Source: Xiphydria camelus
Taxonomy: Eukaryota > Arthropoda > Insecta > Hymenoptera > Xiphydriidae
Assembly (NCBI GenBank): GCA_963678675.1
Contig: OY783191.1
Location: 20,029,111-20,093,110, forward strand
DNA: 64,000 nucleotides
Direction: 5' to 3'
Both the position numbers and the translations under genes were made by a program. Shown here piece by piece: positions 31,126-40,480 of the stretch (positions are counted from its first letter, which is position 1; every line of letters begins with the position of its first letter). The notes beneath the pieces are model-generated. The model was not told the DNA's origin and searched no databases. It saw only the letters and a program-made list of their open reading frames with translations.

Positions 31126-31419
31126 GAGTAGTATTTGTAACTGCTTGAGAAATGATGATACCGAGGCTGCTTTACAAAGCGAATTATACAATTTGTCATT
31201 GAAATTGCTGTCTGGTAGAGAAATAAAACTTCGCCCGAAGTACAACTTAGCATCGTTTAATTGTGGATAGTTTGGAACGCTTAATTCTATTTTCAATTTA
31301 GTTTTACATTTTAACCCCCGGGAGATATTTATGAAGCCTTCCCACGTTACAGGAGCTTCCGAAACTAATACTAGTTCGGGATGAGATTTTAATATTTCTG
31401 AACATTCGTTTCCTGCCAT
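31126..31419 (-). CDS. FANCL-like first exon (ELF-domain region)
   Basis: Ninety-eight codons from ATG to a strong donor (CTC|GTAAGT at 31125-31120). Residues SHPELVLVSEAPVTWEGFI near the start, then SVPNYPQLNDAKLYFG and SSFLKQLQILL at the end, follow the pattern of the N-terminal ELF domain of FANCL, the ubiquitin ligase of the Fanconi anaemia pathway. Length, the central (W/Y)EGFI and the terminal SF(L/M)-x-(Q/E)L-(Q/K)-(I/M)LL agree. It is free of stops and lies between transposons. The RING domain exons are not visible downstream, so the gene is partial, dispersed or dead. Identification is by eye only. Confidence 0.5.
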
Positions 31420-31704
31420 TCTCTACAAGATATTTCGAAATTTTGCAAGATAACTTATTTGTTGTTATGTAGGGTTAGACTAGTTTACAGACAAGCACTT
31501 GACTCAGAAGCCACTGCATAGGTATACGTGTGACCTAGATTGATCTGGTTCCCGAGAGATGGCGCGCTGGGACCTACTTGCCCGCGGAATACAGATTCGT
31601 ATGATGTTACCCGAAAATTAATTGTCGGCAAAACGCATTTTTATACAGTGTGTATTCGAGGAAACTTGACATAGAAGACACACGAGTGTGAGAGAATATA
31701 TCAT
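31420..31704. other. No gene; region upstream of the FANCL-like exon
   Basis: Unique-looking and more GC-rich than average around 31540-31600 (GAGATGGCGCGCTGGGACC). It could include the promoter of the exon at 31419, but no element can be named. Confidence 0.3.
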
Positions 31705-33563
31705 GGGTATACTGCGAAAAGTGACCAAGTCAAAAATCAACTTGGTCACTTTTTACTACATTACTATCAGTCCTATGGACTTGGTCATACCCGGTGTTTT
31801 CCTGGGTTGTTGACATAGGACGATATGGTTCATAGCAGTTTGTAGACTATAGTATGTACGCTATTAGTCGGAGACGCAAGGACGCCGAGCGATTGGCTCT
31901 CCCTATCGTCGGCAGACGTTAATCGTCGCGACAGAAGTTCCCTAGTGCGTAGGCACCGAGCAGACGAGAAAGTATGGCGGTTGACACATACGTTTGTTTA
32001 CAAAGTGGAGTTTTTCAGAGTAATTGTATTTTTTGAAAATAAAATGTGATTTTCAAAGTTGATAAAATATTTCCATTTGCGAAACGATATCCCGCTCATG
32101 AAATAGAAATAATAGATACTCGGCTGTGAGCAAAAGGGAATAATTTCGAACTTCTGCAAACATGAAGCAGCGGTGAATTTTCCACAACATGTCATGATAT
32201 GAAAAGGATTTATTTACATTCATGGTATCGTTTGGGATAATTTTATTAACCTTTCACCGTATTCCTCATGTTACAGCTTTTCGTGTCCTCCGGGGGAGTT
32301 GGTGCTCATCGTTGCAATTTCAGCATTTCACGGCGGATTGGATTATTGCTCGGCTGAGCAAGGGAATAATTTCGAACGTCTCCTGCAAACATGAAGCAGC
32401 GGTGAGTTTCCCACAACATGTCATGATATGAAAAGGATTTATTTACATTCATGGTATCGTTTGGGATAATTTTATTAACCTTTCACCGTATTCCTCATGT
32501 TACAGCTTTTCGTGTCCTCCGGGGGAGTTGGTGCTCGTTGTTGCAAAACACGAAGTCATTAACAATGGTCCTAGTTATCGATGCTTGCTGAAGTATTCAA
32601 TCACGTTGGTTAGCAGATGGTAATGTGAGTCGTATTGGTAAATAAATACCTGCACTACACATTCTTTTTCTGTATCAATACTATTTTATGTGTTTCATTT
32701 ATTTCTATTTCATGAGCGGGATACCAATCGTCCTTCATCTTTGGCACATTTCTCCGTGGAGGCTGATGCACGTCGTCGAACTTTTCCATCATCCATGAAG
32801 AATTCATCACTTTCTCTAAGTCTACAAATAATTTGTGTACTATTATTACCTTTATAAAGTATAAAGAAATTGAATGACTTCAAAACAATTCCTTTTTGTT
32901 ATTCCTCTCGATTTATCGTTACACTTACCCTACTCAAAAATCCTGAGGACTGCCTGGTCACTGTTATTTTTCACGTCGGTTCACTTGTCTCTACAACTCA
33001 TTAATTATTTTACATTTGTCCCAAGATTTATCACCCTTCCTTCATTACTCTTTTTAACTGTATTTTTACTATTTATTAAAAAGCGCGTTCGAGGGTCGAA
33101 ATAAACGCAAAGGAAATCGTTTCGCGAATGGAAATATTTTATTAACTTTGAAAACCACATTTTATTTTCAAAAAATACAATTACTCTGAAAAATTCCACC
33201 TTGTAAACAAATTTTTGTATCAACCGCCATACTTTCTTGTCTGCTCAGTGCCTACGCACTAGGGAACTTCTGTCGCGACGATTGACGTCTGCCGACGATA
33301 GGCAGAGCCAATCGCTCGGCGTCCTTGCGTCTCCGACCAATAGCGTACATACTATAGTCTTCAAACTGCTATGCACCATATCGGCCTATGTCAACAACCC
33401 AGGAAAACACCCGGTATGTATATCCGCAGTGTCAAAATAAACTTTAATATTTTCAGTTTATTTTGACTCCGCAGATATATAACCAAGTCCATAGGACTGA
33501 TAGTAATACAATAAAAAGTAACCAAGTTGATTTTTGACTTGGTCACTTTTCGCAGTATACCCA
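31705..33563. mobile_element. Outer foldback hosting a deleted mariner
   Basis: GGTATACTGCGAAAAGTGAC, CAAGTCAAAAATCAACTTGG and CAGTCCTATGGACTTGGT at 31705-31787 recur inverted at about 33484-33563. The centre holds the mariner (31790-33414) and a smaller hairpin (about 33421-33478, GTCAAAATAAAC mirrored). The element was thus opened near its middle. Confidence 0.75.
31790..33414. mobile_element. Internally deleted mariner-like element, TA-flanked, TIRs of about 300 bp
   Basis: Ends CCCGGTGTTTTCCTGGGTTG and CAACCCAGGAAAACACCCGG with TA on each side. Arms share GACGCAAGGACGCCGAGCGA and GTTCCCTAGTGCGTAGGCAC. It keeps only terminal parts and the trailer of the mariner at 46387-48496. A segment of about 150 bp with GATAATTTTATTAACCTTTC and CGTGTCCTCCGGGGGAGTTG is directly duplicated (about 32162 and 32393). 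No transposase remains. Confidence 0.85.
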
Positions 33564-33659
33564 CGACCCACGATATGGGGAAGAGCCTCTCTGTCGCATA
33601 TTACCTTAGACTTGTCCAGCTCGAGATTGTGTGACAGAGAGGTGAGGACAGGGAGGAAA

Positions 33660-33719
33660 CAGAGGTGCTCATGCAAAACTCACAATTTTGCTATGGACTC
33701 TTTGATCGCGGACATATGG
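33660..33719. mobile_element. Short half copy of foldback family 1
   Basis: CAGAGGTGCTCATGCAAAAC through TTGATCGCGGACATATGG, next to TA and a family-2 copy. Only the outermost 60 bp of one arm remain. Confidence 0.7.
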
Positions 33720-33721
33720 TA

Positions 33722-33843
33722 CACCCGGGGACACGGTATCTGTTAATGTTAGTTAATGTTAGTTAATGAAAGCATGAGAATTATTAATCATTGGTTAGTG
33801 CGTTTAAAAATAACATTTAAAAAAAGTCACTAGCGACAGATTC
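33722..33843. mobile_element. Family-2 fragment, left part of a nested palindrome
   Basis: Starts CACCCGGGGACACGGTATCT, then TGTTAGTTAA is repeated three times. It continues in the right-arm sequence TTTAAAAAAAGTCACTAGCG and ends ACAGATTC before the family-1 copy at 33846. The mirror image of its end is at 34754. Confidence 0.7.
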
Positions 33844-33845
33844 TA

Positions 33846-34161
33846 CCGTATGTCCGCGATCATTTGAACCATAGGAAAATTGCGAGTTTTGCATGAGCAC
33901 CCCTTTGGGTCTCCTCGTCCAATAGAATCACCGGAGAAGCGTGAATGCGCATGCGTAATCATCCGCGAGTGTGGCGTCGTCAGCAAGTTCAGATCGGTTA
34001 TCGAAATAATCGATCTGAACTTGCTGACGTCGCCACACTCGCGGATGACTACGCATGCGCATTCACGCTTCTCCGGTGATTCTATTGGACGAGGAGACCC
34101 AAAGGGGTGCTCATGCAAAACTCGCAATTTTCCTATGGTTCAAATGATCGCGGACATACGG
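33846..34161. mobile_element. Foldback family 1, copy C (316 bp)
   Basis: Near-perfect palindrome with TA at both ends. It differs from copy A (20041-20356) at two positions (one in CATA(G/A)AAAA-type sequence near the left end, one in CGTA(G/A)TCATC). It lies inside a family-2-related palindrome. Confidence 0.9.
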
Positions 34162-34194
34162 TATTTTGAAAATTCCCTAGGCCGAGAATCCCTA

Positions 34195-34507
34195 CCATAT
34201 GTCCGCGATCAATTTTATCATAGGAAAATTGCGATTATTGCATGAGCACCTCTGCGGGTCTCCTCGTCCAATAGAATCACCGGAGAAGCGTGACTGCGCA
34301 TGCGTAGTCATCCGCGAGTGCAGTTCGACTTCGACGCGAGAATCGAAATCGAAATCGAACTGCACTCGCAAACGTCACGCCAACACTCGCGGTGACTACG
34401 CATGCGCATTCACGCTTTTCCGATGATTCTATTGGACGAGGAGACCCAAGCGGTGCTCATGCAATAATCGCAATTTTTCTATGGTAAAATTGATCGCGGA
34501 CATATGG
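34195..34507. mobile_element. Foldback family 1, copy D (313 bp)
   Basis: Starts CCATATGTCCGCGATCAA. The centre is CAGTTCGACTTCGACGCGAG and GAATCGAAATCGAAATCGAA, unlike copy A. TA borders it, and the right TA is shared with the family-2 element at 34510. It sits at the exact centre of the palindrome GAGAATCCC-TA-GGGATTCTC. Confidence 0.9.
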
Positions 34508-34509
34508 TA

Positions 34510-34720
34510 CACCCGGGGACACGGTATCTGTCGCTGGTGACTTTTTTTAAACGTTATTTTTAAATGTACTAACCAATAATTAATAATCCTCATGCTTTCA
34601 TTAATGAGAGTGACGCCACCGTAGCTAATGAGCGCATGAGAATTAATTATTCATCGGTTAGTACGTTTAAAAATAACGTTTAAAAAAAGTCACCAGCGAC
34701 AGATTCCGTGTCCCCGGGTG
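34510..34720. mobile_element. Palindromic MITE family 2, copy 4 (211 bp)
   Basis: Ends CACCCGGGGACACGGTATCT and AGATTCCGTGTCCCCGGGTG with TA on each side. Arms are well preserved, including CTGTCGCTGGTGACTTTTTT. Confidence 0.9.
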
Positions 34721-34753
34721 TAGGGATTCTCGGCCTAGGGAGTTTTCAAAATA

Positions 34754-35080
34754 GAATCTGTCGCTAGTGACTTTTTTTAAATGTTATTTTTAAACGCACT
34801 AACCAATGATTAATAATTCTCATGCTTTCATTAACTAGAGTAGACGCCACCGTAGCTAATGAGGGCATGAGAATTAATTGTTCATTGGTTAGTACGTTTA
34901 AAAATAACATTTAAACGTACTAACGAATGAACAATTAATTCTCATGCGCTCATTAGCTACGGTGGCGTCTACTCTTGTTAATGAAAGCATGAGGATCATT
35001 AATCATTGGGATCATTGGTTAGTACGTTTAAAAATAACGTTTAAAAAAGTCACCAGCGATAGATACCGTGGCCGCGGGTG
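34754..35080. mobile_element. Compound family-2 element
   Basis: GAATCTGTCGCTAGTGACTT begins it and GTCACCAGCGATAGATACCG ends it. In between, CATTTAAACGTACTAACGAA marks a junction where a second copy starts in inverse order. The result is about one and a half palindromes and looks like recombination between two copies. Confidence 0.65.
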
Positions 35081-35082
35081 TA

Positions 35083-38000
35083 CATATTCCACAATTTTTT
35101 CCCAAATTTCTCTTGGATAATCCTGATGCCACATTTGAGATTTTAGACCGAGTAAGCATTACGAAAAGTTAATCTCTATGCTGAATTAGAGTCTCAGCAC
35201 CATTTAAACATTGTTTGAATGCACTTATTCCTTTAAACATTGCTGTACGTAAGTTTCATAACCATGAAATGTTTTCAACCATACCCAGGTCTATCCAATA
35301 ATCTAGGTTCACCTTGTCAATGAGTAAGGTACACGCAAGATCCGAGGTACGCTACTTTTCATCGAAATATAAAATCATGAAATGTTTACGACAGTAGTAA
35401 TATTAGAATGGTGTACAGACAGTGACGAATTCGTATTGACAAAACGGAGAAAACGAGAGAGAACGAAGGTATAATTTCTTGCAAACCCGCACAAATTTTG
35501 AAGTAAGTGAAAGGATTGTCACCTTTTATGATAATTCTAGCTATTCGCGTTGATGAAATCATAAAAAGTACGTGATTTTAGAAAAAGAGAAATTACAGGA
35601 GTTACAAAGTTTAGAAAAATAGCCATTATCACATAACGTTTAGGAATTCCAAATAAAAATTTTTCTCTGCTAAAAGTACCATTTCTCTGCAAAAAAAAAT
35701 GTTTGAATTTTAACCCTCTGAGCCCTTTGTGAGGTGTGAGACCCCCCCGGGACAAGTTTAACTTCGTGTATGCTCTTGTCGATAAAGGAGTGGAGCCCTA
35801 TCGCTACTTGGAAGAATTGTTGATCCTTTTAGAAGGGCTAACGCACCACAGCAGTGTCAGAATCGGTCTCATTAGTGAATGGCAGAGTATCAAAGTGGGC
35901 GTGGGGTGGTCATACACCCTGTTACGATTGTGCATTATACAATCAGTGGTAGGTAATTCATGTTTCTTATTTTTTAACACTATTTTTTTTAATGGTATGA
36001 AACATTGTGTAACAGAAAAATGTGGATAATTTTTATCCTCCAAATGAGCTCCAATTTTACTAAGTTACTTGTTATGTGACTACAATTAATGCCATTATTT
36101 CTGCGAATCACGGATGCAGGAAGACCCCTCTCTGTTTTCCAATGACTGATTTTAAATTTTCCGTTAGTCCTTTCCCTTTAAGACTATCAATAAAATCAGA
36201 ATTATTTAGATTTTTATTTAAAATTATATTCGTATATGAGTTATTTGAAAAAAACATTAAACATAAACGATAAGGACCGTGAGTAAAGGTAATGCATATT
36301 GAGAACTTTTTTAATTCAGCAATTTTAACTTCTGCAAAGAATTATATTTTTTGGAATGAATTCATTGGTCGTCTGTGCCATCAAAAAAGTAGGTATCTTA
36401 ATATTCCCTTTAAGGAATGTATAATGATATTGAAATCCTCGTTAAAATAGATTGAATAAATCGTTGAAATAAATAGTTGAAAGAAACCTTCAATCTTTGA
36501 CGTTTTTCAGAGTTCAGGGTTTTTTCTACTTCAAATATTGTCAAAACTTTTACTCAAAGATGCATTTTGTCATAAAAAAATGTCTTCCTGAGAGTATATT
36601 GTTTCGATCTATATATTGATCAATTAATTTTGCTTCATTTGTCTAAAAATAACAGGTGAAAAACGAACTGGGGTGGCCACATCCCGTTGGTCCTTACAAG
36701 TTTGGAAAATATGTTAGAATTCAGAGGATTAAGAGATGATAGAAATTTTATCAGAGCTGGTAGACTGGCAGAGCATTAAGGGGCAGTTGACAAAAATTTC
36801 GTCCAGTCGCAAAGTTGGCAAAAATTTTTCGAAATCTCTACTAACTATATGGACTAAGATGAAATTCTTGCAAACTCTACCAAAATATCTGGCATCTCTG
36901 CCAGTCTTCACCAGCTCTTAAAATTTCAACATTCACAGAGAAACGGCAGAATTTTAGCAGTTTTTCGCAAACGTTTGGCAGAGATTTGGCAGAGAAAAAT
37001 TTCCGTTAGGGATGACTAACGAGTTCAAAAATCTTAGGAATTAAGGAGGTTTACTAGGTTTTCGAAAATGTAGAGAAATATTTGAAATTTACGTCACACG
37101 TTCTTTGACATCGTAAATATATACTACATTTTTTCCAGAATTTTCATCTACACCAACTTTGAGAAAATTCTATGTAAACTTAGTATATTTAACAAGGGCT
37201 CTTATGGCGTGCACGAAAATTGTTGAACTTTTGTCGCTAAAACGAAGTAGAAAATGTAGAGAAAAATTTTAAAAAACTATTCCAACTCTCTATTATAGTT
37301 TTGGAATACGCTAGCGAAATATCAGATTGTTATACTATCCCGTTTATTATCAATAACCAATTGAAGTAGTGGATGTGATCGTTTTTCACAATGAAAGGCT
37401 AATGGAGGGAAGAAATGAGGTAACATCGAGAATTCTTCATGGGCGTACGATTCAGATGTTGAGAATATGGTTGACCATAACGATTAAATTAATTTTTGTT
37501 ATATTTTAAATTTGCTGAAATATGATGAAGGGATAATAATTAACAGAATAGGTAGAAATAAACGTGTACAAAATAAAATAACAAAAACAGTTTTTACTGA
37601 TATTCATAAACACTTTTAAAAATTGTTAATTCTGTTTTTTGTCAAGTACAGTATAATGGCACTTATCATACGAGGAGCGTCAAAAGAACAATTGAGTCGT
37701 CTAGAATCAAAACTCACATTCTCCAAAATCGTTAATTTTTAGTTAAGAATGCCATCTATCAGCACTGTCTGAATCCTATAAGTTGATATATTTATTGAGA
37801 TCAAAACTACCATTCTCCCTGCATAAAAAGGTAACAAAGATTGACGTTGGAGTCAGAACTCACATTATCCTTTGGGAAATGTGAGTTTTTAAACCAACCA
37901 ATCACGACGATCTGCTTCGAGGCAAACAGCATATTATTTTATATTGTTCGCGTTAGTTCTGCTACCCAGATAGAAAAGTGTGCCACAGAATTAGCGCAGT

Positions 38001-38100
38001 GCCGCAAATACACCGCCAAAGTTGATGCAGACCTTGTCGAAGCACGTCGTGTCGGTAGAACCTGATATTTCTATCGTGACATTGTACCGCAATTCTAGAG
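35083..38100. other. No gene; about 3 kb of AT-rich DNA
   Basis: Only short ORFs in all frames, none with a recognisable motif or splice-flanked exon. AACTCACATT(C/A)TCC-type segments recur near 37690-37870, and TGGCAGAG recurs around 36762-36990. There are no large palindromes, which sets it apart from both flanks. Confidence 0.4.
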
Positions 38101-38203
38101 ATTTTTTATTCTAGCATATTGGAGGTAAAATGCATGTATACTACCAGTACAGGAAGACGGTATATTATCGGAAAGCTGTACAACTGTATACTACCGTAAC
38201 AAT

Positions 38204-38395
38204 GTGCCTGCATATTACTGGCACATAATGCTCGTATGCTGCAGGAACGTCGTATTACTATACTACCGTCATACCACATGCTCACACTTTACTGCCTCCT
38301 AGTGTCAGTATGCTGCAGGAACCTAGTCATATCGTGCCTACATATTACTGGCATATAGAGCCAGTATGCTGCAAGAACGTCGTATCGCTATACTA
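38204..38395 (+). repeat. Imperfect direct repeats around AGTATGCTGCAGGAACGTCG
   Basis: A unit of about 65 bp (GTGCCTGCATATTACTGGCA through GTCGTATTACTATACTAC) at 38204-38265 recurs at 38333-38395. A partial third copy (GTATGCTGCAGGAACC) lies between them. Non-coding. Confidence 0.65.
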
Positions 38396-38447
38396 CACAT
38401 TGCTTGCTTTATTACCGAAACAGTATCTCTCCACAGTACCATTATAT

Positions 38448-39150
38448 ACAGGGTGACATTTTGAAAACTTGCCACCCCAATATCTCAGAAAGTTACAGAT
38501 TTTCTAAAAAAAAATACGGGTTCGGCAGTGGAGATGGGGAACTAAAATGACATAATCAGAGACGCACCCACTCCAACCCCCTTAGGGGTAGTCCCCCCAG
38601 CTTTGTAATCTTAAATATTATAGCAACCCCATGTATGATACAGCGTTGGAAAGCTCTTTAAAAATGCTTTATAACGACAACATATGTTGGTACCTTTCGA
38701 TGAGTAGTTTTTGCATAAATCGAGAAAGAAACTGCTAGAAGTAAGTTTTGTCAATTTATTTATTAAAGGTCAATTATGTTACAATAAATTTTCGAAGTGA
38801 TTTCCATCACCTGATCTTACTCCCTGCGATTTCTTCTTATGGGGACATCTGAAATCTGTTGTTTTTCAAACTCAACCAGCAAGCATTAACCAACTGAAAA
38901 AGAGAATTACGCAAGAATGTCGCAAAATTTCAAGAACAACATTTGAAAAGTTCGAAAAATCAATGGAAATCATTTCGCAAATTTATTGTAACGTAATTAA
39001 CCTTTAATAAATAAATTGACAACATACTTCTAGCAGTTTCTTTCTCGATTTGCGCAAAAACTACTCGTCGAAAGGTACCAAAATGTGGTGTTGTTGTAAA
39101 GCATTTTTAAAGAGCTTTCCAATGCTGTATCCCACATGGGGGGTTGCCAT
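38448..39150. mobile_element. Mariner remnant with inverted arms
   Basis: The left part starts TATACAGGGTGACATTTTG. Sequence at about 38620-38795 recurs inverted at 38985-39150 (GAAACTGCTAGAAGTA, AAAGAGCTTTCCAA). The right terminal CACCCTG is not seen, so one end is lost. The coding remnant is at 38807-39007. Confidence 0.6.
38807..39007 (+). pseudogene. C-terminal end of a mariner-type transposase
   Basis: Reads SPDLTPCDFFLWGHLKSVV, then QPASINQLKKRITQECRK and a tail ending in NVINL and a stop at 39005-39007. The Asp in SPDLTPCDFF is the third catalytic acidic residue of mariner-type transposases. The first two Asp residues and the DNA-binding part are absent. The end of the frame lies inside an inverted repeat that also stands upstream of it, so a deletion or foldback event removed the core. 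Confidence 0.7.
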
Positions 39151-40480
39151 TTAAGGAGTCTCGTCAGTGAAATTTTCCAAGACAGATTTTTATTAGATTT
39201 TTAAAATGCATTTAGCCAAGTATCTTATAGATGAAAATAAAAAAACAATCAATTTTCACTTAACCGTTTCTTTGTAATTAATTTTTAAAAGTAGGCATTT
39301 TAACATTGGGGCTTTTGCACATCCCGTGTGGAAATGTCCATTAGGCCCCAATTGGAGCCCAATTACTAGTTGGGCGCCAATTAGGCAGCCCAATCAGTGC
39401 CCAATTGGGCTTTCGTTGGGCTTGTAACGCTCAGCCCAATATATGCCCAATAGGCATTTTGACTAGTTTGAAAATATATTACAAATTGTTATCATCTCTC
39501 TTTATTGCTATCTAATTAAACTTATTTCAGTAAAATAACGAAAATATATAAATGTTTAATATTAAAAATCTTAACTTCAAAAGTTGTCTTTTTAAAATGC
39601 GGCCATTTAATTAGAAACGATACGTGATTGGCTAACGGTTAGTGTGACGTCACATAATTGTAAACAAACAGTTCACAACAACTTTTAGGTTAGGTTTGCT
39701 TTAGAATCGTTTTGTTTTGAGATTATTATTGGCACTGCACACCACTTATAGTTCATTGTTTTTTAACAATTTGGTTTATTTTCAAAGAGAACAACTAATT
39801 CTGACAGCTGCTGCTTGACGTTCATTTGTGTTTACAATTATGTGACGTCAGAGGGATCACGTGATTAGAGAGGCCGCCAGCTTGCCGTTTTTGGCGCCTT
39901 TTTAGCTATTTAAATTTGTTCCTCGATTTTTAGTGAATATATTGCTTATTTCATTAGAAATATTCATACAGCTTGTACAAAATTATATAATAAACCATTT
40001 CTGGTGGTTTTTCAATAGTAGTCAAATAGCCTATTTGGGCCCCAATTGGGTAACCCTATTTATGCCCAATAAACCTGAAATGTTACTTTTAATGAATAAT
40101 AAGATTAATAATGAATAATAAGATTTTATATTTTCTCATAAAATGTACAAGAGTAAAATATAAACGTATTCAAGCGGAACAATGATTGACACAAATCATA
40201 CGCGCGGGTTTCCTTAGTTTTTCATAAGTACAATTTAAGAATTTTCTATTTTCATATTTTATAGATTTATATGCAAGGGGGATTAGGGTGCGATTAATAA
40301 TATACAAGGCCAAGGCCATACAGTAAGAAATAATAATAATATAAACGCGTATTCTTCAGTTTTTAGGGCTCTATCATATACTATATACACTACACTACAT
40401 ACACTATATTTATTTAAATATATATACACTATGCAAAAAACAAGCTCGAAGTCGTGAGCAGACCGGGCAAGTTAAAAATG
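39151..40480. other. No gene; AT-rich DNA with GCCCAATT cluster and an inverted repeat
   Basis: Between 39343 and 39458, GCCCAAT or ATTGGGC occurs about ten times, with further copies near 40035-40070. TTGTAAACAAACAGTT and GTGACGTCACATAATT (39640-39670) are mirrored near 39825-39860. The end of an element may lie here, but no duplication was found. Confidence 0.4.

Noticed and set aside
35736..36029. 97-aa ORF with a possible helical start (DKFNFVYALVDKGVEPYRYL)
   Set aside because: No family recognised, no splice context, and an equally long antisense ORF overlaps it; I could not support it as a gene.
37841..38065. 74-aa ORF ending ATELAQCRKYTAKVDADLVE
   Set aside because: Short, isolated and not flanked by splice sites; the hydrophilic stretch alone is not enough.
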